Shown: positions 52,066 to 59,946 of the stretch, piece by piece
Layout of the letters: the number at the start of each line of letters is the position of its first letter
How positions within the stretch are numbered: position 1 is the stretch's first letter
Assembly: GCF_003217355.1 (NCBI RefSeq)
Contig: NZ_QJTK01000003.1
Location: forward strand, 163,528 to 227,527
DNA length: 64,000 nt
DNA from: Rhodobacter viridis
GTDB taxonomy: Bacteria > Pseudomonadota > Alphaproteobacteria > Rhodobacterales > Rhodobacteraceae
Direction of reading: 5' to 3'
Notes under the pieces: model-generated
What the model was told of the DNA's origin: nothing
The model's input: only the letters and a program-made list of their open reading frames with translations
The model's database searches: none
Translations under genes and position numbers: made by a program

Positions 52066-52713
52066 ATGATCATCTCTCCGGGCCGTCGCTTCATCTTCGT
52101 CCATATCCCGAAAACCGGGGGCACGGCGCTCGCGCTGGCGCTGGAGGCGCGGGCGATGGCCGATGACATCCTGATCGGCGACACGCCGAAGGCGCAGCGG
52201 CGCAAGGCGCGGCTCAAGGGGGTGACGACGGCGGGGCGGCTGTGGAAGCATACGACGCTGGCCGAGGGGATCGGGCTTTACACCGAAGCGCAGGCGCGGG
52301 ACTGGTTCACCTTCACGCTGGTGCGCAACCCCTGGGACCGGATGGTGAGCTATTACCACTGGCTGCGGGCGCAACGCTTTGCCCATCCGGCGGTGGCTCT
52401 GGCGCAAGGCCATGATTTCGCGGGCTTCGTCGCGCATCCGCAAACCGTCGCCTCGGTCGGAGGCGCTCCCTATGGCAGTTACCTGCGCCTGCCCGATGGC
52501 ACCGAGGCCGCCCGCGCCTTCCTGCGGCTCGAGCATCTCGAAGAAGACGGCGCGGCGCTCGAGGCGCATCTGGGCTTCCGGCTGTTTCCGCTTGCCCGGG
52601 CCAATGCCTCGGACCGGCGGGCGGATTGGCGCAGCTATTACGACGACGCGAGCGCCGAACAGGTCGCGCGGATCGCGGCCGCCGATATCGACCGCTTTCA
52701 CTATTCCTTCTGA
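52066..52713 (+). CDS. Sulfotransferase family 2-like protein
   Basis: 215 residues. The PAPS 5'-phosphosulfate loop FIFVHIPKTGGTALALALE (~10-28) and the 3'-phosphate site LVRNPWDRMVSYYHWLR (~86-102) are both intact, the hallmark of membrane- or carbohydrate-type sulfotransferases. It would transfer sulfate from PAPS to a hydroxyl of a surface glycan or lipid. The acceptor is unknown. It is short but complete. No Shine-Dalgarno is visible before ATG 52066, suggesting dependence on translation of the upstream transporter gene. Confidence 0.88.
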   Translation: MIISPGRRFIFVHIPKTGGTALALALEARAMADDILIGDTPKAQRRKARLKGVTTAGRLWKHTTLAEGIGLYTEAQARDWFTFTLVRNPWDRMVSYYHWLRAQRFAHPAVALAQGHDFAGFVAHPQTVASVGGAPYGSYLRLPDGTEAARAFLRLEHLEEDGAALEAHLGFRLFPLARANASDRRADWRSYYDDASAEQVARIAAADIDRFHYSF

Positions 52714-52903
52714 GCCGTTTACCTTCACCCCCGGAATTGTCGATCGGGCGCGCAAAGGTTCTGGCCGCCGGCGCTCATTGCCGTCGCCTGCGGAAACAGT
52801 GCCTTGATTGCGCCCCAAACATGCCCCGGAAACTTCCTTTGAATCACCCGAAATGACCTCAGGAAACGCGGGTCCCACCCGGTAGAATACGAGGGGAAGA
52901 CGG

Positions 52904-53569
52904 ATGTTCGGACTGACCACTGCCAAACGTGCCGATGCCTGGGATCATGCCCGGGACTTCGACGAGCTCTTCGTGTCGCAGCGGTTCGAGACGAACTCCG
53001 GTCTTGGGCAATCGCAGGGCATCGTCGCCGGAACCCGCATCGCCACCGAGATGGGTTGGCGCCCGGTCGAGGCGATCGCGCCCGGCGACATGGTGATGAC
53101 CTTCGATCATGGTCAGCGCCCGGTGGTCTCGGTGCATCGCAGCCATCTGTTCGCCGGTCGCAATGCCTGCCCGCGTCCTCTGATGCCACTTGCCGTGCCG
53201 GTGGGGGCGCTGGGCAATGCCAGCCCGATGCTGCTTTTGCCCGAACAGAATGTGCTGGTGGAAAGCGATCTCGCCGAGACGGTCTTCGGTGACCCCTTCG
53301 CGCTGATCCCGGCGGCCGCGCTCGAAGGCTATCGCGGCATCGACCGCATCACGCCGCATCAGCGCATCGAGATCGTCACCCTGCAATTCGCCGAGGAAGA
53401 GGTGATCTATGCCAATGGCACCGGCATGATCCATTGCGGCTCGGTCGCGGGTCTCTCCTTCGGCGCGATGAGGGTGGATGCGATCGGCTACAGCGCGTTG
53501 CCGATGGACATGGCCCGCGCCATCGTCGCGCAGTTGATCGAGACAGACGATCAGGGCTCCTCTCTCTGA
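52904..53569 (+). CDS. Hint-domain protein (Hint_2-like) lacking the nucleophile Cys
   Basis: 221 residues. The Hint fold opens GIVAGTRIATEMGWRPVEAI followed by APGDMVMTFDHGQRPVVSV (~40-80). The block-B-like His is seen in SHLFAG (~82) and the later ENV/LVESDLAE-type core is visible (~105-115). The first residue of the domain, Cys in self-splicing Hint proteins, is Ile/Val here, and no terminal Asn is evident, so autoprocessing is unlikely. Rhodobacteraceae often carry such domains in RTX-type secreted proteins, but this one stands alone without repeats. GAGGGGAA precedes ATG 52904. Confidence 0.8.
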   Translation: MFGLTTAKRADAWDHARDFDELFVSQRFETNSGLGQSQGIVAGTRIATEMGWRPVEAIAPGDMVMTFDHGQRPVVSVHRSHLFAGRNACPRPLMPLAVPVGALGNASPMLLLPEQNVLVESDLAETVFGDPFALIPAAALEGYRGIDRITPHQRIEIVTLQFAEEEVIYANGTGMIHCGSVAGLSFGAMRVDAIGYSALPMDMARAIVAQLIETDDQGSSL

Positions 53570-53594
53570 CACCCGGACACCTGCCTGATCGTCG

Positions 53595-53627
53595 AAAGGC
53601 CGCCGGTCCGTCCCCCGGCGGCCTTTT
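53595..53627. terminator. Bidirectional terminator between Hint gene and ABC permease
   Basis: AAAGGCCGCCGG (53595-53606), an eight-base loop and CCGGCGGCCTTTT (53615-53627): a 12-bp stem with T-runs on both strands, serving two convergent genes. The last T is part of the permease stop codon. Confidence 0.85.
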
Positions 53628-54415
53628 CAATCGCGTTCAGGCGCCCCACGTTTGCGCAGATGCGCCTCGAGCTTGCGCAAAGCCAGCGACAGCGTGACCG
53701 TCATCGCCAGATAGATCAGCGCGACGACGTTGTAGGTCTCGAAATAGCGGAAATTGCCCGCGGCCGTGACCTTGCCGAGCTGGGTGATATCGGCCACGCC
53801 CAGCACCGACACAAGCGAGCTGTCCTTCACCATCGCGACGAAATCATTGCCCAAGGGCGGCAGCACGGTGCGGAAGGCCTGCGGGAAGATGATCAGCCGG
53901 AACCGCAGCCAGCCGTTCAGACCGAGCGCTTTCGCCGCCTCGATCTGGCCGCGCTCGACCGAGAGCAGCCCAGCCCGAAAGACCTCGGCCAGAAAGGCGG
54001 CATAGGCGAGGATCAGCGCCAGCACCGCCCTTGCGAGCAGCGGGAAATCCCGCACCGAGGCCTCGGGCAGACCAAGCGCATTCCAGCCCGCCACCACCGC
54101 GGGCACCAGCGCGAAGGCAACGTAGAGCAGCATCACGATGATCGGCACGCCGCGGATCACCTCGGTGTAAAACCGCGCAAGCTGGCGCCAGATCAGATGG
54201 CGCGAGAGCGAGGCGACAGCCAGCACCAGCCCCAGAACCAGCGCGCCCGCAAAGGCGAAAAGCGTCACGAAGACAGTGATGCCGATGCCTTTCGACAGCG
54301 TGGCAAAGATCTTCGCATGCATCGGATCGGCGGCGACCGCCACGCCAAGCCCGAGGGCGGCCGCGCCAAGCGCCACCAGCCACCACGGGAAATCACGGTC
54401 GGCGTTGGGGCTCAT
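53627..54415 (-). CDS. Polar amino acid ABC transporter permease (HisM/GlnP type)
   Basis: 262 residues, about five to six membrane helices. The HisMQ-family segment GVPIIVMLLYVAFALVP (~90-106) and the EAA loop EAAKALGLNGWLRFRLIIFPQA (~160-181, contacting the ATPase) are clear, plus the conserved PPLGNDFVAMVKDSSL (~187-202). It imports an amino acid with the binding protein encoded just upstream (ATGA overlap). No ATPase gene accompanies the pair. Confidence 0.92.
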   Translation of the reverse strand: MSPNADRDFPWWLVALGAAALGLGVAVAADPMHAKIFATLSKGIGITVFVTLFAFAGALVLGLVLAVASLSRHLIWRQLARFYTEVIRGVPIIVMLLYVAFALVPAVVAGWNALGLPEASVRDFPLLARAVLALILAYAAFLAEVFRAGLLSVERGQIEAAKALGLNGWLRFRLIIFPQAFRTVLPPLGNDFVAMVKDSSLVSVLGVADITQLGKVTAAGNFRYFETYNVVALIYLAMTVTLSLALRKLEAHLRKRGAPERD

Positions 54416-55188
54416 TCCCCCATCTTGTAGTCAAGGAACCATTTCTTGTTCAGCTTGTCGAACGTGCCATCGGCCTTCATCTCGGCGATGGCCGCATTCA
54501 CCGGCGCCACAAGATCCGAGCCCTTCGGGAAGATGAAGCCGAAATCCTCGGCGCCGAGTTTCTCGCCGATGATCTTCAAGGCGCCGTTCGAGGCCTTGGC
54601 ATAGCCCTCGCCCGCGGTGGAATCGGTCAGTACCAGATCGACATCGCCCGCCCGCAGCGCCTCGACGCCCGCGCCGAAGGTCTCGAACATCTTGATGCGC
54701 GGGTTCGCCTCGTTGCCGTCCAGCAGGTCGTAGACGCCGACATAAAAGGGCGTCGTGCCCGGTTGCGCCGCCATCAGCAGGTCGGGATTGGCGGCAAAGC
54801 TCTTGCCGTCGGTGAAACGGCTCTCGTCGCCGCGCACCAGCATGATCATTTCCGAGCGCATGTAGGGGTCGGAGAAATCGACCGCGGTCTTGCGGTCGTC
54901 GCGGATGGTGATGCCGGTCATGCCGATATCATATTGCCCGGCGGACACGCCCGGGATCATCGCGTCCCAGCTCGAATGGTCGTAGCTGACGGTCATGTGC
55001 AGCCGCTGCGCCATCTCGGCCATCGCGTCATATTCCCAGCCCACCGGCGCGCCCGAGCCGTCGACGAATTGCAGCGGCGGATAGGCGTCCTCGGTCACCA
55101 CGGTGACGGCGCGGCCCGCCAGATCGGGCAGCTCGGCCAAGGCGGGGGAAGCGGCAAGCAGGGCTGCGGCAAGCAGGGGCAGTTTCAT
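54412..55188 (-). CDS. Amino acid ABC transporter substrate-binding protein
   Basis: 258 residues with a Sec signal (MKLPLLAAALLAASPALA, cleaved ~18). It is a type-2 periplasmic binding protein of SBP_bac_3: VVTEDAYPPLQFVDG (~38-52), DVDLVLTDSTAG (~180) and the hinge YDIGMTGITIRDDR, with ITIRDDRKTAVDFSDPY (~100-116) carrying the Arg that usually binds the ligand carboxylate. This makes a polar amino acid likely. ATG 55188 fits the signal peptide better than the ATG at 55218. First gene of the two-gene import operon. Confidence 0.92.
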   Translation of the reverse strand: MKLPLLAAALLAASPALAELPDLAGRAVTVVTEDAYPPLQFVDGSGAPVGWEYDAMAEMAQRLHMTVSYDHSSWDAMIPGVSAGQYDIGMTGITIRDDRKTAVDFSDPYMRSEMIMLVRGDESRFTDGKSFAANPDLLMAAQPGTTPFYVGVYDLLDGNEANPRIKMFETFGAGVEALRAGDVDLVLTDSTAGEGYAKASNGALKIIGEKLGAEDFGFIFPKGSDLVAPVNAAIAEMKADGTFDKLNKKWFLDYKMGE

Positions 55189-55248
55189 CGGAAGGCTCCG
55201 GTTCAGGGGTCGGCTCACGCTATTCCCGAGGGCGGGGGCTGTCCAGCC

Positions 55249-56277
55249 TCAGCCGCCGCAGACCGGGCATGAGGGATCGCGCTTGACCTCGATGGTGCGA
55301 TTTTCGCCGTAAAGCGCATCGATCAGCTGCAGCTTGCCGCGCAGGCTGGTGCCCGCCCGGGTGATCTCCTTGATCGCCTCGGCCGCCATCATCGTGCCAA
55401 GGATCCCGGGCAGGGCCGCCATCACGCCACCCTCGGCGCAGGTGGGGGCAAGGCCGGGGGCGGGCGCTTTCGGGAACAGGCAGGCCAGACAGGGGCCGCC
55501 GGTTGCCGGGTGGTAAAGGCCGATCTGCCCCTCCCACTGCGAGATCGCGGCGGAAATCAGCGGCTTGCCCGCGGCGACACAGGCGCGGTTGACCAGTTGC
55601 CGGGTCTCGAAATCGTCGCAGCCATCCAGCACCAGATCGTAGTCCGCGATCAGATCCGCGGCGATATCCTCGGTCAGGCGACGGTGATAGGGCTTGATCG
55701 CGATGAACGGATTGAGCGCCCTCAGCGCCGTCTCGGCGGCAAAGACCTTGGGCGTGCCGATATCGGCGTCGCGGTACAGCACCTGCCGCTGCAGGTTCGA
55801 GTTGCTCACCTCGTCATGGTCGATCACGCCGAGCGTGCCGACGCCCGCGGCGCTCAGATAGAGCAGCGCCGGCGCGCCGAGCCCGCCCGCCCCCACGACC
55901 AGCACCCGCGCGGATTTGAGCCGCCGCTGCCCGGTGCCGCCGATCTCGCGCAAAAGCAGGTGGCGGGAGTAGCGGTTCAGTTCGGTCTTGGAAAACGGCC
56001 CCTCGGCAGGCGCTTCGGGCGTCACCGCGCGGGCGCGCAGCCGGGCCAGCGCCCAGCGATAGGCCTGCACGATCCCAGCCACGACCCCAAGGCCGATCCA
56101 GGCGGGCAGGCTGCCGCCGATCAGCGCGGGCAGCGGATGGGTCGGGTCGGGAAAGAGCAGATGCACCAGAACGAAGGCGCCCCAAAGGATCGCCAGCGTC
56201 CCCCACAAAAGCCCCGCGGGGGCGCGCAGTTTCCAGCCAAGGGCGGCGATGACGGCCAGCAGGATCAGTCCGGTCAC
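55249..56277 (-). CDS. Membrane-anchored HesA/MoeB/ThiF-type adenylyltransferase
   Basis: 342 residues. The first ~85 are hydrophobic (about three helices, e.g. GLLWGTLAILWGAFVLVHLLF and WIGLGVVAGIVQ). The E1-like catalytic domain begins at ~95 (RYSRHLLLREIGGTGQ) with the ATP site VLVVGAGGLGAPALLYL (~125-141), the Asp/Arg motif DHDEVSNSNLQRQVLY and zinc Cys pairs CLACLF and the terminal CPVCGG. It activates a ubiquitin-like sulfur carrier (MoaD or ThiS) by adenylation. Which one is not known. The membrane anchor is unusual. Dut is three bases upstream on the same strand. Confidence 0.85.
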   Translation of the reverse strand: MTGLILLAVIAALGWKLRAPAGLLWGTLAILWGAFVLVHLLFPDPTHPLPALIGGSLPAWIGLGVVAGIVQAYRWALARLRARAVTPEAPAEGPFSKTELNRYSRHLLLREIGGTGQRRLKSARVLVVGAGGLGAPALLYLSAAGVGTLGVIDHDEVSNSNLQRQVLYRDADIGTPKVFAAETALRALNPFIAIKPYHRRLTEDIAADLIADYDLVLDGCDDFETRQLVNRACVAAGKPLISAAISQWEGQIGLYHPATGGPCLACLFPKAPAPGLAPTCAEGGVMAALPGILGTMMAAEAIKEITRAGTSLRGKLQLIDALYGENRTIEVKRDPSCPVCGG

Positions 56278-56280
56278 GGC

Positions 56281-56748
56281 TCAGCCCTTGCCGGTCGAGC
56301 CAAAACCGCCCGCGCCGCGGTCGGTCTCGCCCAGATCTGCGACGATCTCGTAGCGCGCCTGCACGACCGGGGCGATGATCGCCTGCGCCACCCGGTCACC
56401 GTGCCGGATCGTATAGGCCTCGGCGCCGAAGTTGATCATCAAGACGCCCAAGGGGCCGCGATAATCGCTGTCGATCGTGCCGGGCGTGTTCGGCAGGCCC
56501 AGTCCATGCTTGAAAGCCAGCCCCGAGCGCGGGCGGATCTGCATCTCAAAGCCTTCGGGGATCTCGACGCGCAACCCGGTCGGCACGATCACCCGGCCCA
56601 TCGGCGCCAGCACCAGCCCGGTGTCGCGGATTTCGGGCGGCAGGTTGGCGCGAATGTCCGCCCCGGCCGCGCCTTGGGTTTCATAGCTCGGCAGCGGCAC
56701 CGCCGGGTCAGCCCAGTCCTCGCGCAGCACCTTGATGATCGGCGTCAT
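56281..56748 (-). CDS. dut: dUTP diphosphatase
   Basis: 155 residues, normal for trimeric dUTPase. It hydrolyses dUTP to dUMP, guarding DNA from uracil. Motifs in order: GAAGADIRANL (~27), PRSGLAFKHGL (~73-83), GTIDSDYRGPLGVLMIN (~90-106, catalytic Asp), GDRVAQAIIAP (~117) and the C-terminal RGAGGFGSTG lid. ATG 56748 follows GGAAGGGG. The gene lies between coaBC and the E1-like gene, a conserved alphaproteobacterial order, and is separated from coaBC by a long hairpin. Confidence 0.97.
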   Translation of the reverse strand: MTPIIKVLREDWADPAVPLPSYETQGAAGADIRANLPPEIRDTGLVLAPMGRVIVPTGLRVEIPEGFEMQIRPRSGLAFKHGLGLPNTPGTIDSDYRGPLGVLMINFGAEAYTIRHGDRVAQAIIAPVVQARYEIVADLGETDRGAGGFGSTGKG

Positions 56749-56771
56749 GCCTGCCCCTTCCGTTGTCTTTT

Positions 56772-56824
56772 GCGTATTTGGACCAAGAAGAAACTGCATG
56801 GGTTTCTTCTTGGCACAAATACGC
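56772..56824. repeat. Hairpin-tail intergenic repeat, copy 6 (two tails head-to-head)
   Basis: GCGTATTTG (56772-56780) pairs perfectly with CAAATACGC (56816-56824), and inside it CCAAGAAGAAAC (56783-56794) pairs perfectly with GTTTCTTCTTGG (56802-56813): 21 bp of stem with a two-base internal bulge each side. The G/C hairpin of the other copies is missing. It is placed between the coaBC stop and the dut start, so it can end coaBC transcription. Confidence 0.75.
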
Positions 56825-56836
56825 CCTTTCGCCCTG

Positions 56837-58033
56837 TCAGCCCGCGGTCAGCGCGGCTGCGATGCGTGCCGCCAGCCTGCGGGCCACCTCGTCCTTGCCC
56901 ATCCGCGCCCATGTCTCGGCCCCGGTATCGTCAAGGATCGTCACCGCGTTTTCGCTGCCGCCCATGATGCCGGTGCCCGGGCTCACATCATTCGCCACGA
57001 TCCAGTCGCAGCCCTTGCGAGCGCGTTTCGCCGTCGCATGGGCTTCGACATTCTCGGTCTCGGCCGCAAAGCCGACCACCAGTTTCGGCCGCCCCGTCGT
57101 CAGCTTCGAGACGGTGGCCAGAATGTCCGGGTTTTCGGCAAAGGCGAGCGCGGGCGCCTGACCCGTGCCGTCCTTCTTCATCTTCTGCAGGCTCGCATTC
57201 GCCACCCGCCAATCGGCGACGGCGGCGGCAAAGATCGCCGCCTCGGCGGGCAGGGCGCTTTGCACCGCCAACAGCATCTCGCGCGCGGTTTCGACCTTCA
57301 CCACCTTCACCCCCGACGGCGGCGGCACCGTGGCCGGGCCGGTGACGAAGGTGACATTGGCCCCCAGATCGCGCAGCGCGGCGGCCAGCGCCGTGCCCTG
57401 CGCCCCCGAGGAGCGGTTCGCGATGTAGCGCACCGGGTCGATCGGCTCATGCGTCGGACCCGAGGTCACCAGCACATGCCGCCCCTTGAGGGGGCCATCC
57501 GCCAGTGCGGCCTCGATCGCGGCCAGAATCTCGGTGGGCTCGGCCATCCGGCCAAAGCCATATTCGCCGCAGGCCATGTCGCCTTCGTTCGGGCCGACGG
57601 TCAGAACGCCATCCGCCTGCACCTGCTTCAGATTGCGCTGCGTCGCCGGGTGCTGCCACATCCGCACGTTCATCGAGGGCGCGATCAGCACCCGCTTGTC
57701 GGTGGCCAGAAGCAGCGTCGAGGCCAGATCGCCCGCCAGACCCGCCGCCATCTTCGCCATCAGATCGGCGGTCGCGGGCGCAACCACCACCAGATCGGCG
57801 GCGCGGCTCAGCTGGATATGGCCGATCTCGGACTCATGTGTCAGATCGAAAAGCGCCGTATGCGCGGCCTCGCCAGCGAGCGAGGAGACCGAGAGCGGCG
57901 TCACGAACTCTGCCCCGGCTTTCGTCAGCACCGGGGTCACGGCATAGCCCGCGCCGCGCAAAAGCCGGATCAACTCGGGACACTTCACCGCCGCGATGCC
58001 GCCGCCGATGATCAGCAGAATCCGTTTTGCCAT
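56837..58033 (-). CDS. coaBC: Bifunctional phosphopantothenoylcysteine synthetase/decarboxylase (Dfp)
   Basis: 398 residues. The CoaC half (~1-190) is a flavoprotein decarboxylase with GGGIAAVKCPELIRLL, the FMN/active-site PSMNVRMWQHPATQ (~120-134) and ACGEYGFGRMAEP (~158). The CoaB half (~195-398) has SGPTHEPIDPVRYIANRSSG and the KMKKD lysine (~290). Together they convert 4'-phosphopantothenate and cysteine to phosphopantetheine in CoA synthesis. ATG 58033 follows GGAGGGGCGC. The ChaN-like gene lies 51 bases upstream on the same strand. Confidence 0.97.
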   Translation of the reverse strand: MAKRILLIIGGGIAAVKCPELIRLLRGAGYAVTPVLTKAGAEFVTPLSVSSLAGEAAHTALFDLTHESEIGHIQLSRAADLVVVAPATADLMAKMAAGLAGDLASTLLLATDKRVLIAPSMNVRMWQHPATQRNLKQVQADGVLTVGPNEGDMACGEYGFGRMAEPTEILAAIEAALADGPLKGRHVLVTSGPTHEPIDPVRYIANRSSGAQGTALAAALRDLGANVTFVTGPATVPPPSGVKVVKVETAREMLLAVQSALPAEAAIFAAAVADWRVANASLQKMKKDGTGQAPALAFAENPDILATVSKLTTGRPKLVVGFAAETENVEAHATAKRARKGCDWIVANDVSPGTGIMGGSENAVTILDDTGAETWARMGKDEVARRLAARIAAALTAG

Positions 58034-58084
58034 GCGCCCCTCCGGTTTTGCCAAGGTGTAGGGCGGCAGCGCGCATGGCGCAAG

Positions 58085-58894
58085 TTACTGGAACGCCTTG
58101 CAGGGGTCTTCGCGCGGCGCGGGGTCGGTGACGATCCACAGATCGAAAGGTTGCGTTCCTTCCGCCGGGTGTTCGAGTTGACCGAGCGACAGCAGGCGCA
58201 GCCCCGGGTCCGCATGGGCGATCAGCGCAGGCACGGCGCGGTCGCTGCGGGCGTGACCCGAGCCGGTGATCAGCGCGACCGGCCCGCCGGTCTCGGCCAG
58301 CGCCGTGAGCGTCGCTTGCGCAAAGGCCGCATCGCGCAGCCGTTGCGCGGCGACCATCCCGGGCAGAAGCTCGGGCGGCAGGGCGTTGCAGTGATCCGCC
58401 TGCGTCTCGGCCTCGAGCCGCACTTGCAGATCGGCGGGGTAGGGTTTGTCGAGGCCGAACCGCGCCGCCTCGGGGAAGACCTGCGACAAGGGCTCCTTCA
58501 TCGCGCGCCGCACCTGGTCGCGGGGCAAAGCCGCGCCATAGATCCGCGCCGTGGGAGCGGCGGCAAAGATCGGCGCATACATGGAAAAATCGGGCCAGCC
58601 CGCGGCGTCCCAGCCCAGCACCTTGGCCAGTTCGTCAGGCTCGCCGATCAGCGCGGGCGTCACCTTTGCCGCCTGCGCCGGGTCGAGCATCTCGAAAACC
58701 AGCGCCTTCGGTGTCAGCGCCGCCACCGCCGCGGCCTGCGCGCGGTGGTGCGCGGCGTTGTCATGCACCTCGCCCAGCACGGCCACCTGCGGGGCCGCGG
58801 CCACAATCCGGGCGGGAAGGTCGGCGGCCGTGATTTCCTCGGCCGCGACCGGAGCCGCAAAGACAAGCGCAACAAGACCCGGAGCAAACCTCAT
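58085..58894 (-). CDS. ChaN/Tiki-superfamily protein, exported
   Basis: 269 residues. A signal peptide (GLVALVFAAPVAA, cleaved ~18) without lipobox is followed by the ChaN-like domain: VAVLGEVHDNAAHHRAQ (~38-54), LVFEMLD (~67), and LITGSGHARSDRAVP (~212) with the conserved Glu/His/His set of the erythromycin-esterase/Tiki/ChaN fold. ChaN itself is a heme-binding outer-membrane lipoprotein linked to iron uptake, while other members are proteases or esterases. It overlaps the rpoH stop (ATGA), so it is translated together with the sigma factor. Confidence 0.85.
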   Translation of the reverse strand: MRFAPGLVALVFAAPVAAEEITAADLPARIVAAAPQVAVLGEVHDNAAHHRAQAAAVAALTPKALVFEMLDPAQAAKVTPALIGEPDELAKVLGWDAAGWPDFSMYAPIFAAAPTARIYGAALPRDQVRRAMKEPLSQVFPEAARFGLDKPYPADLQVRLEAETQADHCNALPPELLPGMVAAQRLRDAAFAQATLTALAETGGPVALITGSGHARSDRAVPALIAHADPGLRLLSLGQLEHPAEGTQPFDLWIVTDPAPREDPCKAFQ

Positions 58895-59769
58895 GCGAAG
58901 AAGCCGATGACCTCTTCACTGCGGCTTTCCAGCGATTTGCGCATCTTGGTGAAGGCCTGCGCCTCCAGCTGCCGGATCCGCTCTTTCGACAGGCCAAGTT
59001 CCTCGCCCAGGCTTTCCAGCGTCCGCGGCTCGTCGATCAGACGGCGCTGCGCGACGATATAGCGTTCCCGCGCCGAGAGCTGGCCCATCGCCTGCCCCAG
59101 CCAGTCGCGCATCTTCGCACCGTCATGCGATTCCGATACCCGCGCTTCGGGGCTGCCGCCCTCGTCCTCGAGCGTGTCGACCCATTCGCGGCCGTCCTCG
59201 TCATTCGACTGCGGCGCGTTCAGCGACAGGTCCGAGCCCGAAAGCCGCCCCTCCATCATCTCGACATCGGCCATCGAGACGCCGATCGAGATCGCCACCT
59301 TTTCGCGCAGCTGCGCGGCATCGAGAACCACACCCTCGGCCTCGGCCTCGCGCTGGATCTGCGCCTGCACCCGCTTGAGGTTGAAGAACAGCGCCTTTTG
59401 CGACGAGGTCGATCCGGTGCGCACCATCGACCAGTTGCGCATCACGAATTCCTGGATCGAGGCCTTGATCCACCAGACCGCATAGGTTGAAAACCGCACG
59501 CCGCGATCGGGGTCGAACTTGTCGGCGGCTTTCATCAGCCCGAGCGAGGCCTCCTGAATGAGGTCGTTCATCGGCGCGCCATAGCGGCGGAACTTCGAGG
59601 CCATCGAAATGGCAAGCCGCATGTAGGCGCTGACGAGCCGGTGCAGGGCCGCCTCGTCACGCTTGTCCCGCCAGGCGCGGGCCAAGGCTGCTTCGGTCTC
59701 GGCGTCCAGATATTCCGCGCGCATCGCTTGCCGAGGAAGCGTGTCGTCGGTCATTCCATCGAGTGCCAT
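58891..59769 (-). CDS. rpoH: RNA polymerase sigma factor RpoH (RpoH2 type)
   Basis: 292 residues. A sigma-70 family member with region 2 PMNDLIQEASLGLMKAADKFDPDRGVRFSTYAVWWIKASIQEF (about 67-109 overall), region 3, and region 4.2 RTLESLGEELGLSKERIRQLEAQAF near the C-terminus. The FSTYAVWWIK and SSQKALFFNLKR (RpoH box) mark heat-shock sigma factors. The MALDG N-terminus and MRNWSMVRTGSTSSQK match the RpoH2 branch, tied to RpoE and singlet-oxygen/oxidative stress in Rhodobacter. I found no clear RpoE promoter upstream. GGGGAGA precedes ATG 59769. Confidence 0.92.
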   Translation of the reverse strand: MALDGMTDDTLPRQAMRAEYLDAETEAALARAWRDKRDEAALHRLVSAYMRLAISMASKFRRYGAPMNDLIQEASLGLMKAADKFDPDRGVRFSTYAVWWIKASIQEFVMRNWSMVRTGSTSSQKALFFNLKRVQAQIQREAEAEGVVLDAAQLREKVAISIGVSMADVEMMEGRLSGSDLSLNAPQSNDEDGREWVDTLEDEGGSPEARVSESHDGAKMRDWLGQAMGQLSARERYIVAQRRLIDEPRTLESLGEELGLSKERIRQLEAQAFTKMRKSLESRSEEVIGFFA

Positions 59770-59856
59770 GTCAGTCTCCCCGGGTCTCCCAACCCGCTGT
59801 TAGGCGTGCTCACTGCACCTACACTGACAGAAACGATCTGGAATGTCTCCAAGTTG

Positions 59857-59886
59857 CACTGTGCATCACAAAAAAATCACTGTGCA
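59857..59886. promoter_or_regulatory. 21-bp-spaced direct repeat between rpoH2 and GST genes
   Basis: CACTGTGCA occurs at 59857-59865 and again at 59878-59886, an offset of exactly 21 bp (two helical turns), separated by an A-tract. The first copy extends to the near-palindrome TGCACTGTGCA. It sits in the divergent spacer and could serve either gene. Confidence 0.5.
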
Positions 59887-59946
59887 GGATTCACCATTGC
59901 GAAAAGGCGCCTAGATCTTAGCATTCGCGCCAAAAGGGAGGCTGAC

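Noticed and set aside
52714-52903. A small gene between the sulfotransferase and Hint genes
   Set aside because: No frame with a ribosome site and coding-like composition; only the Hint gene's ribosome site is evident.
59770-59946. An RpoE-type promoter for rpoH2
   Set aside because: No TGATC-like -35 with a TAAGA-like -10 at suitable spacing was found on the minus strand.
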